From Flammeovirgaceae bacterium (lineage in GTDB: Bacteria; Bacteroidota; Bacteroidia; Cytophagales; Cyclobacteriaceae): DNA of 64,000 nt. The stretch spans positions 1-64,000 of the forward strand of contig JAJTGY010000010.1 in NCBI GenBank assembly GCA_021298015.1. Reading direction: 5' to 3'. The notes below the pieces were generated by a model. The model worked only from the letters and a program-made list of their open reading frames with translations. It ran no database searches and was not told where the DNA came from. The position numbers and the translations under genes were made by a program. Shown here piece by piece: positions 17,853 to 27,099 of this stretch. Positions within the stretch are counted from its first letter, which is position 1. Each line of letters opens with the position of its first letter.

Positions 17853-17962
17853 GAGTGCAAATGATCCACTTTGCGACTGACTACTGGAGAGGCCGAGGAT
17901 TTCGAGTTTTATTTTCTTTGGCGTTGCGATAACGTTCTGATCTAAGAATTAAAAATAGCAAT

Positions 17963-18916
17963 TTATTTGGCAGCCTTGATCGCCTCCGTCAGGCGAGGCA
18001 GCACATCGAAGGCATCACCCACCACCCCGTAGTCGGCCGCTTTAAAAAACGGGGCTTCCGGATCCTTATTGATAACCACAATACACTTGGAAGAATTAAC
18101 ACCGGCCAGGTGTTGAATGGCACCCGAAATACCTATGGCAATGTACAACTGCGGAGCGACCTTAACGCCCGTTTGTCCCACGTGCTCGTGGTGCGGCCGC
18201 CAACCCATATCGCTCACCGGCTTGCTGCAGCCCGTGCCGGCATGCAGCACGTGGGCGAGCTCCTCCAGCTTGCCCCAATGCTCGGGTCCTTTCATGCCCC
18301 GGCCTCCGCTTACCACAATCTCAGCTTCCGGCAACAACACTTCGCCCGTAGCCTTTTCGGTGGATGTAATCTTTGCATTAAAGTCAGCCTCCGAAAGCGA
18401 CACAGCATAAGGCTTCACTTCGGCCTGGCCACTGGTTTCCTTCATTTCAGCTGCATTCTTCCGCAGTGTCAGTACTTTCTTTCCACTTTTCATTTCTACA
18501 CGGGCAAAGGCCTTGCCGGTGTAAATGCTACGCTTCACTGAAAATCCAGACGAAGTATCGGGTAATTCTACCACATTGGATACAAAGGCAGCACCCGTTT
18601 TTACGGCCACCATAGCCGCAACAGGGGTACCCAGCGAAGAATTGGCGAGTATCAATACCTCGGCATTTTCGTCTTGCATGGCTTTGCCAATCACGCTGGC
18701 ATAAGCCTTCACCAACGGCTGGTTCAGCCGCTCATCGCTTGCGTGCAGCACTTTGGAAGCACCATACTTTCCAGCCAGCGCCAGTTCTTCCGCATTAACT
18801 GCGCCCAGCGCAATAGCGGTTACAGGCTTACCAAGAGCCACTGCGTACGAAACGGCTTCCAGCGAAGTCTTCCGCACTTTTCCATCCGCACTTTCCAAAA
18901 AAACTAAAACAGACAT
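17963..18916 (-). CDS. etfA: Electron transfer flavoprotein alpha subunit
   Basis: EtfA with EtfB passes electrons from acyl-CoA dehydrogenases to the quinone pool. It is 317 residues long. The N-terminal ETF domain is followed by the FAD-binding C-terminal domain, with GGRGMKGPEHW, the CSKPVSDMGWRPHHEHVGQTG region, and the signature LYIAIGISGAIQHLAG with VINKDPEAPFF. All flavin-contacting motifs are present. The gene follows etfB by 58 bp on the same strand, the usual operon order. The following BFN-domain gene is about 100 bp further on and may be on the same transcript. Confidence 0.97.
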   Translation of the reverse strand: MSVLVFLESADGKVRKTSLEAVSYAVALGKPVTAIALGAVNAEELALAGKYGASKVLHASDERLNQPLVKAYASVIGKAMQDENAEVLILANSSLGTPVAAMVAVKTGAAFVSNVVELPDTSSGFSVKRSIYTGKAFARVEMKSGKKVLTLRKNAAEMKETSGQAEVKPYAVSLSEADFNAKITSTEKATGEVLLPEAEIVVSGGRGMKGPEHWGKLEELAHVLHAGTGCSKPVSDMGWRPHHEHVGQTGVKVAPQLYIAIGISGAIQHLAGVNSSKCIVVINKDPEAPFFKAADYGVVGDAFDVLPRLTEAIKAAK

Positions 18917-18974
18917 AAACTCAATCTAAGGTTTGTCAGAATCAATATTATAAACTTCACAGCCACGGGTTGTC

Positions 18975-19706
18975 TCACAATACTTTTGCCTCTGTCTTCA
19001 GTCGGTTGACCAGATCAGTCATTTGATCGGCTGGGATCATTTTTACTGCACCCTTGGGGGCTGGTAACTCAAATTTTTGAACCACCACGTTTTTATCCAC
19101 GGCCTTCGGCTCCACCACTGTAATCGGCTTTGTTTTTGCCGACATGATCCCGCGCATATTCGGAATCTTCCACTCGGCAATGGGCTCCTGGCACCCCGCC
19201 ACCAGCGGCAGCGATGCTTCGAGGTATTCCTTACCGCCTTCAATCTCACGAGCCATCTTCACGCCCGTGCCCTCAATATCCAATTTCATAACGGGCGAAA
19301 ACGAGGGGACCCCCAGCATCTCTCCCACCATGGCATGTACCACGCCACCGTTGTAGTCAATGGACTCGCGCCCCATGAGAACCAGGTCGAAACCTTTGGC
19401 GTGCTCGGCTATTTGGGAGGCCACAAAAAACGAATCGGTGGGCTCAGCATTAACCCGAATGGCATCATCAGCACCAATGGCCAGCGCTTTCCGGATAGTG
19501 GGCTCCGTTTCAGCGCCCCCGACATTGAGCACGGTAACCGTAGCCCCCATTTTCTCCTTCAGCTCCACGGCCCGTGCCAGGGCATAATCATCGTAGGGGC
19601 CGATGATAAACTGCACTCCGTTTGTTTCGAAGCGGGTGTTATTGTCGGAGAAACTAATACGGGAAGTAGTATCAGGAACGTGGGTAATACAAACCAGAAT
19701 TTTCAT
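18975..19706 (-). CDS. etfB: Electron transfer flavoprotein beta subunit
   Basis: EtfB is the AMP-binding partner of EtfA. The 243-residue length fits. Visible family features are MKILVCITHVPDTT at the N-terminus, the IGPYDDYALARAVELKEK segment, VLMGRESIDYNGGVVHAMVGEMLG and GCQEPIAEWKIPNMRGIMSAKTKP near the C-terminus. The start at 19706 is the natural Met. It is first in the etfB-etfA unit, and diverges from a small TPR-like gene, so the 113-bp gap must contain promoters in both directions. No exact TAnnTTTG element was found there. Confidence 0.97.
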   Translation of the reverse strand: MKILVCITHVPDTTSRISFSDNNTRFETNGVQFIIGPYDDYALARAVELKEKMGATVTVLNVGGAETEPTIRKALAIGADDAIRVNAEPTDSFFVASQIAEHAKGFDLVLMGRESIDYNGGVVHAMVGEMLGVPSFSPVMKLDIEGTGVKMAREIEGGKEYLEASLPLVAGCQEPIAEWKIPNMRGIMSAKTKPITVVEPKAVDKNVVVQKFELPAPKGAVKMIPADQMTDLVNRLKTEAKVL

Positions 19707-19819
19707 ACAATCAACAGCTTAAAAAAATTTTGTGGCACCCCGCCACGGGGTCGAAAGATAAAAGTAAAATTTGTAACACAAACCATGTTTTACGAGTTAA
19801 AAACACGTTATTTTCCATC

Positions 19820-20134
19820 GTGAATAAGGAACGTATCGCGCTGCTGGAAGAGTATGTCCGTCAGGACCCGCAAGACCCGTTTAACCATTATGCGCTGGCC
19901 CTGGAATACCTGCACGCACACCCCTCAGAAGCACTCGGCCGCCTGCAAAAAGTGATTGAACAATTTCCCTACTACCTGCCCAGCTACTATCCATGCGCGG
20001 AACTCACCGCCATGCTTGGGTCCGCTGCGGCTGCGCTCACGGTGGCCGAAAGTGGAATGACGATGGCACTGAAGGCCGGAGACCGGAAAACAGCCAGCGA
20101 ACTGCTCACCCTGGCGGAATCCATTCAAGATTGA
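19820..20134 (+). CDS. Small TPR-like protein
   Basis: A 104-residue protein if it starts at the GTG at 19820 (VNKERIALLEEYVRQDP). The ORF track extends 30 codons further to another GTG, but that stretch includes low-complexity intergenic sequence and has no protein-like composition. The body reads as about two degenerate TPR helical hairpins: ALLEEYVRQDPQDPFNHYALALEYL and the later PYYLPSYYPCAELTAMLGSAAAAL. Similar short TPR proteins are common in Bacteroidota; their function is unknown. Its 3' end overlaps the convergent pyrophosphohydrolase-like gene by 10 bp. Confidence 0.75.
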   Translation: MNKERIALLEEYVRQDPQDPFNHYALALEYLHAHPSEALGRLQKVIEQFPYYLPSYYPCAELTAMLGSAAAALTVAESGMTMALKAGDRKTASELLTLAESIQD

Positions 20135-20595
20135 AGAATGGCTTCCAGATTGGCCGGTGAGTAGTTGATCGATTTTATCGTTTTATTATCCTGCTGGCGG
20201 TAAACCAGCCAGTTGTTTCCCTCCTGCTTATAGTAACATTCCGTACCGTCCTTCTTTTTATAGAACTCAACCGTGCGTTGAGCCTCCTCCTCACTGTGGC
20301 ACACTTTGCTCATGTTGCTGCGTTGCACTTCTTCGAAAAGCGCTTTGAATTTATCTTGAAGTCCGAACTCAAGAATAGCTCCGGACAACACGTACTGCAG
20401 ATCGCATAACGCATCGGCCACGCCCACCAGATCCTTTTGCTCAATCGCATGTTCCATTTCTTTTAGTTCTTCTGCCAACAGCGCCACGCGCAGCCGGCAT
20501 CTTCGCTCATCGGGTATGGCCGGGGCAGGCAATATGGGGTGGTGAAAAGTCCGGTGGAATTCCGCTACCAGTTCGAGAGCTTCAGGATGTTTCAT
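20125..20595 (-). CDS. MazG-like nucleotide pyrophosphohydrolase family protein
   Basis: A 156-residue protein. The first 105 residues form an all-alpha NTP-pyrophosphohydrolase (MazG/PRA-PH-like) domain: LLAEELKEMEHAIEQKD supplies the EExxE metal-binding motif, and GVADALCDLQYVLSGAILEFGL the second acidic helix. The C-terminal 45 residues (FYKKKDGTECYYKQEGNNWLVYRQQDNKT) form a small beta-rich extension often seen with this domain in Bacteroidota. It likely hydrolyses (d)NTPs or a modified nucleotide; the true substrate is unknown. It overlaps the convergent small TPR gene by 10 bp and diverges from tyrS. Confidence 0.8.
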   Translation of the reverse strand: MKHPEALELVAEFHRTFHHPILPAPAIPDERRCRLRVALLAEELKEMEHAIEQKDLVGVADALCDLQYVLSGAILEFGLQDKFKALFEEVQRSNMSKVCHSEEEAQRTVEFYKKKDGTECYYKQEGNNWLVYRQQDNKTIKSINYSPANLEAILQS

Positions 20596-20678
20596 GCGCG
20601 TTTGATTGGCTCAAAAATGAACAATTAAAAGCATTCATCAAGGCGAGTGCCGACTGTCGCGCAAGCAAAATTGGAGCG

Positions 20679-20686
20679 TATATTTG
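20679..20686 (+). promoter_or_regulatory. TAnnTTTG promoter element before tyrS
   Basis: TATATTTG matches the Bacteroidota -7 consensus TAnnTTTG and lies about 12 bases before the ATG pair at 20698/20701. Transcription would start inside the ORF-track version of tyrS, so this supports the shorter start. No clear -33 TTG is correctly spaced. Confidence 0.55.
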
Positions 20687-20697
20687 CCGTTCGCGAT

Positions 20698-21978
20698 ATG
20701 ATGAATCCTTCATTTATTAACGAACTGCGCTGGCGTGGCATGCTTCACGATATGATGCCGGGCACAGAAGAACAACTGGCTAAAGAGCCTACGGCCGGCT
20801 ACATCGGGTTCGACCCCACGGCCGACTCGCTTCACATTGGGCACCTGGTGCAAATTATGACGCTGGTGCAGTTTCAGCGGTGCGGCCATAAACCCATCGC
20901 GCTGGTGGGCGGTGCCACCGGAATGGTGGGCGACCCAAGTGGTAAATCGGCCGAACGCAACCTGTTGTCGGAGGACGTCTTGCGCCACAACGAAGCCTGT
21001 GTGAAAGCCCAACTGGAGCGCTTCCTTGACTTTTCACAGGGTTCATCGGGAGCCGAGATGGTCAACAATTATGACTGGTTCAAAGATTTTAAGTTCCTGG
21101 ACTTTATTCGCGATGTAGGCAAACACATTACCATCAATTACATGATGGCCAAGGACTCGGTGCAGAACCGGTTGGAAAGCGGGTTAAGTTTCACGGAGTT
21201 TACCTACCAGTTGGTGCAGGGTTATGACTTTTACTGGCTCTACCAAAACAAGAACTGCCGGCTGCAAATGGGTGGCTCCGATCAGTGGGGTAACATCGTG
21301 ACGGGTACGGAATTGATTCGCAGGAAAGCACAGGGCGAAGCCTTTGCACTCACCACGCAACTCATAAAAAAGGCTGACGGCAGTAAGTTCGGTAAGACCG
21401 AAGGTGGTAACGTGTGGCTCGACCGCAAGCGCACGTCACCTTACCAGTTCTATCAATATTGGCTTAACGTGGCCGATGCGGATGCTCCCAACCTGCTTCG
21501 CCAATTCACCCTGAAGGATCAGCAGGAAGCTAATGCCCTGATCGAAGGACATGCCGCTGCCCCTCACCTTCGCCAGTTGCAAAAGGCGCTGGCTGAAGAT
21601 GTTACCACACGGGTACATGGGCCCGATGCGCTTCGAAAGGCCCAGGAAACTACGGATATCTTGTTTGGGAGCTCGTTCGAAGATTTTAAGCGGTTAACAG
21701 GCGAAGAAATTGAAGACGCCTTTGACACTTCGTTGACTTTTAAAGTGGATCGCGCTGTATTTGACCACGAGGTTGATCCGGTCAGTTTGCTGGGTGAGCG
21801 CACGGCCATTTACTCTTCCAAGGGAGAAGCCCGCAAAGCCATTCAGGGCAACGGGGTGAGCGTAAACAAGGAGAAGATCAGCCTTGAGCGAAAACTAACC
21901 CACCGCGACTTGCTTTACGGCAAGTACCTGCTTGCCCAAAAGGGAAAGAAAAATTATTACCTGCTGGTGGTTAGTTAA
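20698..21978 (+). CDS. tyrS: Tyrosyl-tRNA synthetase
   Basis: TyrRS charges tRNA-Tyr with tyrosine. I place the start at 20698 ([14 protein letters not shown]) because the family normally begins just before NELRWRG and because a promoter-like TATATTTG lies inside the longer ORF; 20701 is equally possible. Class I motifs are clear: SLHIGHL (HIGH), the tyrosine pocket [21 protein letters not shown] and KFGKTEGGN (the KMSKS equivalent). A C-terminal S4 RNA-binding domain ([14 protein letters not shown]) completes the protein. Length is about 426 residues. It stands alone on the plus strand. Confidence 0.97.
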   Translation: MMNPSFINELRWRGMLHDMMPGTEEQLAKEPTAGYIGFDPTADSLHIGHLVQIMTLVQFQRCGHKPIALVGGATGMVGDPSGKSAERNLLSEDVLRHNEACVKAQLERFLDFSQGSSGAEMVNNYDWFKDFKFLDFIRDVGKHITINYMMAKDSVQNRLESGLSFTEFTYQLVQGYDFYWLYQNKNCRLQMGGSDQWGNIVTGTELIRRKAQGEAFALTTQLIKKADGSKFGKTEGGNVWLDRKRTSPYQFYQYWLNVADADAPNLLRQFTLKDQQEANALIEGHAAAPHLRQLQKALAEDVTTRVHGPDALRKAQETTDILFGSSFEDFKRLTGEEIEDAFDTSLTFKVDRAVFDHEVDPVSLLGERTAIYSSKGEARKAIQGNGVSVNKEKISLERKLTHRDLLYGKYLLAQKGKKNYYLLVVS

Positions 21979-22017
21979 GTGCGGGAGAACAGGCCAGCGC
22001 CTGGGAATCATATAAGT

Positions 22018-23169
22018 CTAAAAACTCCATTTAAAACGAACAAAAGCCCTGTGGCTCAAGGCGTCAAATCCCGAATTTTTTTCTGCGAAAAACGATTGCC
22101 AAACCAGGTCGATATCCAGGTTGGTGGCCAGGTTGTAACGGGCCGAAGGCAGCACAATAAGTAGATTCGTCTGGGGTGCATAGACGGCACCCGCGCTTAA
22201 GGTGAGAAGCGGAGTTGCCGCTTTACTGAATGCACCCGTAAGGTTCCATTTAGTTGGCATTGGATTAAGGGGGGAAAGTTGCAGGGTGGCCACGTCCCAG
22301 GTATCGACCGGTTCATCAAGCCCACGACTGTTTAACAGACCGCCACCGGAAATGTACCAACCATTTGAAAAGATATAATCCGCTTCAAGCGCCAAGTTCA
22401 ATTGTGACTGAAATGTTCCCTGTTGAATAAAGTATTGCCCTTCACCTTTAAACCCGGTATTGCCCAGGCTACCTGACCAACCCAGACCCACGGTAGGCTG
22501 ATCCAGGTACCAACCGGCCAGGAACTGGAGATCATAGTTCCTGTAATTCGTGAAGTACCGCACAGCGGCAATGGTTTTATCGAGGGGACTTCCACTTCGC
22601 GAGACGGCCAGTTCTAGATGCGACATACTGCCCAGCATGTATTGTCCCTTTAGGGCATCCGCAGACGGGCGTTCTTCATAATCAAAATCCAGGAAGTTGT
22701 AGGTGTTGAACAAATCATTTGGATTCCAGGTGGTGGTGATCCCCCAGTTAATGCGCTGCCGCCCGATGCGCACATTCCATACATCGGACGCATACTCCAT
22801 CCACAACCGGTCAATGTTGGTATACAACACCATGCTTTCGGTTTCCACCCAGGCCACCGATAAATCCGCCCACTCGCTACTATATTTCAGCCCGGCTGGA
22901 AAATCAGGTGTCAACTTAACCTCCTCACCCCAGAAAAACCGGTTTCGCATTTCCATAGCTGCAGTAAATCCCTTGACTGGCTTGAACCGGAAATTCAACC
23001 GATTATGGATCAGGTTGCCGGTTATCAGTTGGCTGAAATCATTATTGAACGTTAGGCTTTGCATATCCTTAACGTAACCGGTAACCTGAAAGGGTTTCAC
23101 CGCCACACTGTCCTGCGCAAGGAGATGCAGGGGAAAACAAAACAGAGCGATACCGGCCAGCGTTTTCAT
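22018..23169 (-). CDS. Outer-membrane beta-barrel protein of the ABC/LolA-like operon
   Basis: A 383-residue protein with a signal peptide (MKTLAGIALFCFPLHLLAQ) and then alternating amphipathic strands rich in aromatic residues, ending in FVRFKWSF with a C-terminal Phe, as outer-membrane barrels do. It is not a TonB-dependent receptor (no plug, no TonB box). The first strands include the VTGYVKDMQSL type of start, often seen in DUF1302-like or capsule-assembly-like barrels, but I cannot name a family firmly. Its start overlaps the ABC ATPase stop by 4 bp (ATGA), so it belongs to the same transport operon and may be the outer-membrane end of the route. Confidence 0.8.
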   Translation of the reverse strand: MKTLAGIALFCFPLHLLAQDSVAVKPFQVTGYVKDMQSLTFNNDFSQLITGNLIHNRLNFRFKPVKGFTAAMEMRNRFFWGEEVKLTPDFPAGLKYSSEWADLSVAWVETESMVLYTNIDRLWMEYASDVWNVRIGRQRINWGITTTWNPNDLFNTYNFLDFDYEERPSADALKGQYMLGSMSHLELAVSRSGSPLDKTIAAVRYFTNYRNYDLQFLAGWYLDQPTVGLGWSGSLGNTGFKGEGQYFIQQGTFQSQLNLALEADYIFSNGWYISGGGLLNSRGLDEPVDTWDVATLQLSPLNPMPTKWNLTGAFSKAATPLLTLSAGAVYAPQTNLLIVLPSARYNLATNLDIDLVWQSFFAEKNSGFDALSHRAFVRFKWSF

Positions 23170-23894
23170 TCCGGGTTCGTTTGCACATCATGCCGATGCG
23201 AAGTATCAACACGGGCGGTATCCGAGGCAATCTTGCCATCCACCAGGGTGATCACCCGCCTGGCCCGCTCAATTACGCGCTGATCGTGAGTGGAAAAAAT
23301 AAACGTCATGTTTTCCTCGCGATTGAGCTTTGACATGATGTCCAACAGGTTGGAAGCAGACTTCGAATCGAGGTTGGCGGTAGGTTCATCGGCCAGTACC
23401 ACCTGCGGCCGTGATGCCAGGGCGCGGGCAACGGCCACCCGTTGTTGCTGCCCGCCCGACAACTGGGCAGGCCGTGTGTCCATCTTGTCTGTTAGCCCGA
23501 TCTGGTCAAATAGTATTGCTGCGCGTTTGCGAATCTCGGCTTTGGGTGCTCGCTGCAACTGCATAATCAGTTCCACATTTTCACGTGCCGATAGCACCGG
23601 AATCAAATTAAATGCCTGGAAAACAAAACCGATGTTCCGCAACCGAAAGTCGATGAGCTGATTGGCACTCAGGCGGGTAATATCAGTGCCATGAATCACG
23701 ATACTGCCGGTATCGGGTTTGTCCAGGCCCCCGATCAGGTTAAGCAAGGTAGTCTTGCCTGAACCGGACGGGCCGACCAATGCGGTAAACTCACCCCGTT
23801 CGATATGCATGTGCACATCGTTGACGGCCACTACCGGAATTGCCTTGGGGTTATAGGTCTTGGTGACCTGGTGCGCATCGATAATGGTATCCAT
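23166..23894 (-). CDS. ABC transporter ATPase, LolD/MacB type
   Basis: A 242-residue ATPase. Walker A is GPSGSGKTTLLN, the Q-loop region is VFQAFNLIPVLSARENV, the signature is LSGGQQQRVAVARAL and Walker B is VVLADEPTANLD, followed by the H-loop STHD. The LIPVLSARENVE pattern and length place it with LolD, FtsE and MacB type ATPases that power FtsX-like permeases. Two such permeases lie directly upstream in the same operon. In this setting it likely drives lipid or lipoprotein movement out of the inner membrane rather than classic solute import (inference). Confidence 0.93.
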   Translation of the reverse strand: MDTIIDAHQVTKTYNPKAIPVVAVNDVHMHIERGEFTALVGPSGSGKTTLLNLIGGLDKPDTGSIVIHGTDITRLSANQLIDFRLRNIGFVFQAFNLIPVLSARENVELIMQLQRAPKAEIRKRAAILFDQIGLTDKMDTRPAQLSGGQQQRVAVARALASRPQVVLADEPTANLDSKSASNLLDIMSKLNREENMTFIFSTHDQRVIERARRVITLVDGKIASDTARVDTSHRHDVQTNPE

Positions 23895-23907
23895 AGTGCA
23901 TAAAGGT

Positions 23908-25128
23908 TTATTGACGCATGGCTTCTACCGGAATCAGCCGCAAAGCCTTGAATGATGGAACGAGCGAAGCCAAAAGCGCGGTGATACAAACGATATACAA
24001 AACCAGGGGCAGGCTGGACCAGGGAAATCGTGGAAAAATCAAACTACTGAACCCAAAACCCGACATGGCAGCACCAGAAATCGATGAGATATCGATCCCC
24101 GAATTTCCCAAGTGAGTAATCAGGAGCCAGGAAAGCAACAACCCGAAGGGTGCACCGGTCAACGTGAGTATTACCGTTTCCCACAACACCAGCATGAACA
24201 AGCGCAACTTATTCATACCAAGTGCTACCAGCATACCGATTTCCCGGGTACGCTCCAGCACGGCCATCAGCATGGTGTTGATAATGCCAAACATAAGCGC
24301 CAGCATAATGATGACGATGAAGATGATCGAGTACGTGTCGGTAGTTTCAATCATGAGTTTTGTTTCAGGCGATAACTGCTGCCAGTTTTCGATCAGCAGG
24401 TTCGGGTAAAGCCGGTTCAGCTGTTGTTCAGCCGTGGTCATCGCCTCATCCCGGTTGAGCAAGACCGCTATTTCGTGACAGGCATCTTCCATCTGCATGA
24501 GGCGATTCAGATCGACTGCGTGTAGATATACGAGTCGCTCCTCCAGGGGCGCATTGGTCGATTGATAAACACCGGCCACCCGAAAAGCCGCAGATACCAG
24601 ATTGTTTTCAATATCCGTGAAGGTGAGCACCAGCTTACTGTTTAGTCGAAGGTTCACCTTATCAGCCAGTTTCCGGCCGATCACCACCTGGTTATGCCTG
24701 TTCGCTTTAAACCCCTCTCCTTCGATGAGTTTTTGCTTTAGTCCGGACACTGCATCTTCGTCAACCGGCACTACGCCCAGTATTTGCACACCGGCACTGC
24801 CGGTGCTGGTAGCAAGCATACCGGGAGCGACCGTGCGGGCGGACACGGCCTGCACATTCTCTAGTGATCGAATTCTTTCCACCAGCCGGCTCGCGCTATC
24901 CAGGCAAAACACCGCTTCATAATCCCTCTGGAATCGTGGATGATGGACTTGCAGATGAGCGACTTCCTGCCGGATCACCGTATTCAGCCGATCGTTCAAA
25001 ACCCCTTCATAAAGGCCCATGATAAACAGGCCCGCCACGAGTCCCAGGGCAATGGAAATCATGATGACCACGCTGCGCACTTTGTTGCGCCAAATGTTAC
25101 GCCACGCCATACTGATCATCATATTCAT
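23908..25128 (-). CDS. FtsX/MacB-type ABC permease (second of pair)
   Basis: A 406-residue permease starting at 25128 (MNMMISMAWRNIWRN); this Met overlaps the previous stop as ATGA, so the 11 extra codons in the ORF track are not needed. It has one N-terminal TM helix (about 20-42), a large periplasmic MacB-PCD-like domain and three C-terminal TM helices (the FtsX domain) beginning near IIFIVIIMLALMFGIINTML, with the ERTREIGMLVALGM coupling motif. The final stretch LVPSFKALRLIPVEAMRQ is typical. With the neighbouring paralogue it should form a LolC/LolE-like heterodimer. Confidence 0.9.
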   Translation of the reverse strand: MNMMISMAWRNIWRNKVRSVVIMISIALGLVAGLFIMGLYEGVLNDRLNTVIRQEVAHLQVHHPRFQRDYEAVFCLDSASRLVERIRSLENVQAVSARTVAPGMLATSTGSAGVQILGVVPVDEDAVSGLKQKLIEGEGFKANRHNQVVIGRKLADKVNLRLNSKLVLTFTDIENNLVSAAFRVAGVYQSTNAPLEERLVYLHAVDLNRLMQMEDACHEIAVLLNRDEAMTTAEQQLNRLYPNLLIENWQQLSPETKLMIETTDTYSIIFIVIIMLALMFGIINTMLMAVLERTREIGMLVALGMNKLRLFMLVLWETVILTLTGAPFGLLLSWLLITHLGNSGIDISSISGAAMSGFGFSSLIFPRFPWSSLPLVLYIVCITALLASLVPSFKALRLIPVEAMRQ

Positions 25129-26348
25129 TTTCTCATGGCCGTTACCACATCTAATCGCCAAACTTTAAGAAGGGGATACAGGGAAAGCAGAAAACCCATT
25201 GCCAGTACAACGATGCCCTGGACAATAAACAGCCAACCATCAGTGGAAGCGGGAAACACCGGTTCGAAACCAAACCGTTGATAGGCTTCGGCCAACTCCC
25301 CGCTGAAACGAATTGGGTAAACATGGAGGTACCAAACCAACGGGACACTGGCCAGCATACCGGCTACACACCCCACCACCACGTTGAGAACAGATTCAAC
25401 CAGCAACACGACCATAAGTTTCTGTTTCTTCATGCCAATAGCCACCAGCATGCCCAACTCGTACTTCCGCTCAGCCATCAGCATGAGCAGCGTTCCGAAT
25501 ATGCCGAAGCCAATCAACAGGTATAATATGCCGGAAATGATATACATGGTACCCTTATCGGTCTGAATGTGCTGGTCAACCTCGGGCATCATCTCCTTCC
25601 ACGTCATAACTTCATATTTCTTTCCAATGGATCGGTGAATGGAAGCAGCCGTTCGTTCAAGGTTCTTATCCGTAGCCAGCGATAGTACATAGGAGGTCAC
25701 CAGGTTTTCGGCACTGAAAAACGTCTGGGCCACCGGCAGTGGCAGGTATAGTAACTGGTCATTCAGTTCGGGTGAACCAAAACGCACCAGGCCTATTACC
25801 CGGTATTTTCCAGCCGCCATAGCACCATGATAGCCCTGGCTGATCAGAATCACCGTATCCCCCACGGGCAACTGCAAACGCTTGGCCAAGCCCTCCGACA
25901 ACAGCGCTACGGAGCGTTGATCGTTATACTCGAAATACCGACCAGAAGCAACTCGCTGATTGAGCTGCGTAATTTGTGGCTCAGCGTCAGGCTCAACACC
26001 AATGACCACGCACCCTTTGGTTATTTCATCAACCGAGGCCAGAGCATAAGATTCAATTCGTGATGCTAGTGCATTCACATCCGGGTGATTGGCAATAACG
26101 GATTCCACCGTTTTATTCCGGACAGCCGCGTTATCCAGAGTTTGTTGCTCCCAGTACCCGGCCCGATGCACCTGTATATAGCCACTATAGTAACTCACCA
26201 TATTGCGCACAAAGTGATCAAAGACTCCGTCCTGCAAACTGCTGGTCGTTACCGATAACAGTACCGCAAAAAATATGGCCGATTGCGTGACCAGCGTACG
26301 ACTGCGGTTACGCCACAAGTTTTTCCAGGCGAGTTTCAACAACCACAT
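25125..26348 (-). CDS. FtsX/MacB-type ABC permease (first of pair)
   Basis: A 407-residue paralogue of the next gene. It begins with MWLLKLAWKNLWRNRSRT, has TM1 at about 20-40, a periplasmic domain, then FtsX-domain helices beginning IISGILYLLIGFGIFGTLLM, with ERKYELGMLVAIGM as coupling helix and a LLKVWRLDVVTAMRK end. The two permeases are full-length and distinct, consistent with a heterodimeric transporter like LolCE. It starts one base after the stop of the LolA-like gene. The ATPase gene is two genes downstream. Confidence 0.9.
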   Translation of the reverse strand: MWLLKLAWKNLWRNRSRTLVTQSAIFFAVLLSVTTSSLQDGVFDHFVRNMVSYYSGYIQVHRAGYWEQQTLDNAAVRNKTVESVIANHPDVNALASRIESYALASVDEITKGCVVIGVEPDAEPQITQLNQRVASGRYFEYNDQRSVALLSEGLAKRLQLPVGDTVILISQGYHGAMAAGKYRVIGLVRFGSPELNDQLLYLPLPVAQTFFSAENLVTSYVLSLATDKNLERTAASIHRSIGKKYEVMTWKEMMPEVDQHIQTDKGTMYIISGILYLLIGFGIFGTLLMLMAERKYELGMLVAIGMKKQKLMVVLLVESVLNVVVGCVAGMLASVPLVWYLHVYPIRFSGELAEAYQRFGFEPVFPASTDGWLFIVQGIVVLAMGFLLSLYPLLKVWRLDVVTAMRK

Positions 26349-26349
26349 A

Positions 26350-27099
26350 TCATCGCAGATTTTTGAGTTGCTGAAGAGTGAAAAATGAATCGCTAATTGG
26401 CTTGTCGAAGACCAGATTCACATAGATAATTTCTGTCTTTTGATTTTTTTTATCCATGGGGATCATTTCAACCCGCGTAGGTATTAAGCGCCCACCCATC
26501 ATCTTAATCTCCAGGGAATTCATCACGTTGACCAACGTGCCATCTTCATCATAGAACTTCACGTGCATCTCCACAAAATTCTCTTTGTCGACATACATCC
26601 TCAGTTTGCCCCACACCACGGCTGCCTCCGGTTTAGGAATCATCTGAATGATGAAACAGTTTCGGTTAAGGATAAGTGTATCGCCCAGCAGTGTGTGGGC
26701 ATAGTCTTTTACCACAGAAGACTCCTTGACCAGGTCATCATTAGTAAAATCTGTACCCATCCAGGATTGCGACATCATGGAGGGTGGAAGTTTGATTGAT
26801 CGCTCCAAAGTCGGAACCCAGTTCCAGACTTCCTTGGTGCGTTTTAAGAAAGCGACACCCTTTTCTTTTGCCGGAGCGGTGATGAGAATCATCGCATAGT
26901 CACCCCCCTTCATCCAGGTTTTCACGCCCATCTCCCGCGTCCAGGTTGGTCGAAGGGTTCGAATCACCATCTCCGCCTGCAGGGTATTGCCCCGCATGTT
27001 TTCGTCCGTTTTACGCACGATTTCCTCTGCCGTCAGCGATTGGGTGAGGCCGAAAACCGGTCTTACAACAAGAAGAAAAACAAGCCAAGGTCGCCTCAT
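26350..27099 (-). CDS. Outer-membrane lipoprotein-sorting (LolA-like) periplasmic protein
   Basis: A 249-residue exported protein with an N-terminal hydrophobic signal (PWLVFLLVVRPVFGLTQS) followed by LTAEEIVRKTDENMRGNTLQAEMVI, a start typical of the LolA-like 'outer membrane lipoprotein-sorting protein' family. Other features of that family are SWMGTDFTNDDLVKESS and the DEDGTLVNVMNSLEIKMMGGRLIPTRVEM region. The fold is an open beta-barrel that carries a lipid or acyl chain through the periplasm. It is the first gene of the operon, ahead of two FtsX-like permeases, the ATPase and an outer-membrane barrel, so it is the likely shuttle. Cargo is not known. Confidence 0.85.
   Translation of the reverse strand: MRRPWLVFLLVVRPVFGLTQSLTAEEIVRKTDENMRGNTLQAEMVIRTLRPTWTREMGVKTWMKGGDYAMILITAPAKEKGVAFLKRTKEVWNWVPTLERSIKLPPSMMSQSWMGTDFTNDDLVKESSVVKDYAHTLLGDTLILNRNCFIIQMIPKPEAAVVWGKLRMYVDKENFVEMHVKFYDEDGTLVNVMNSLEIKMMGGRLIPTRVEMIPMDKKNQKTEIIYVNLVFDKPISDSFFTLQQLKNLR

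Noticed and set aside
19737-19751. ACCCCG/CGGGGT hairpin near the etfB start as a terminator
   Set aside because: The T run on the minus strand is several bases away from the stem, the stem is only 6 bp and no minus-strand gene ends there. It may be chance.
20647-20697. Longer start for tyrS
   Set aside because: A TATATTTG promoter element lies inside this extension and the family starts near the later Met pair.
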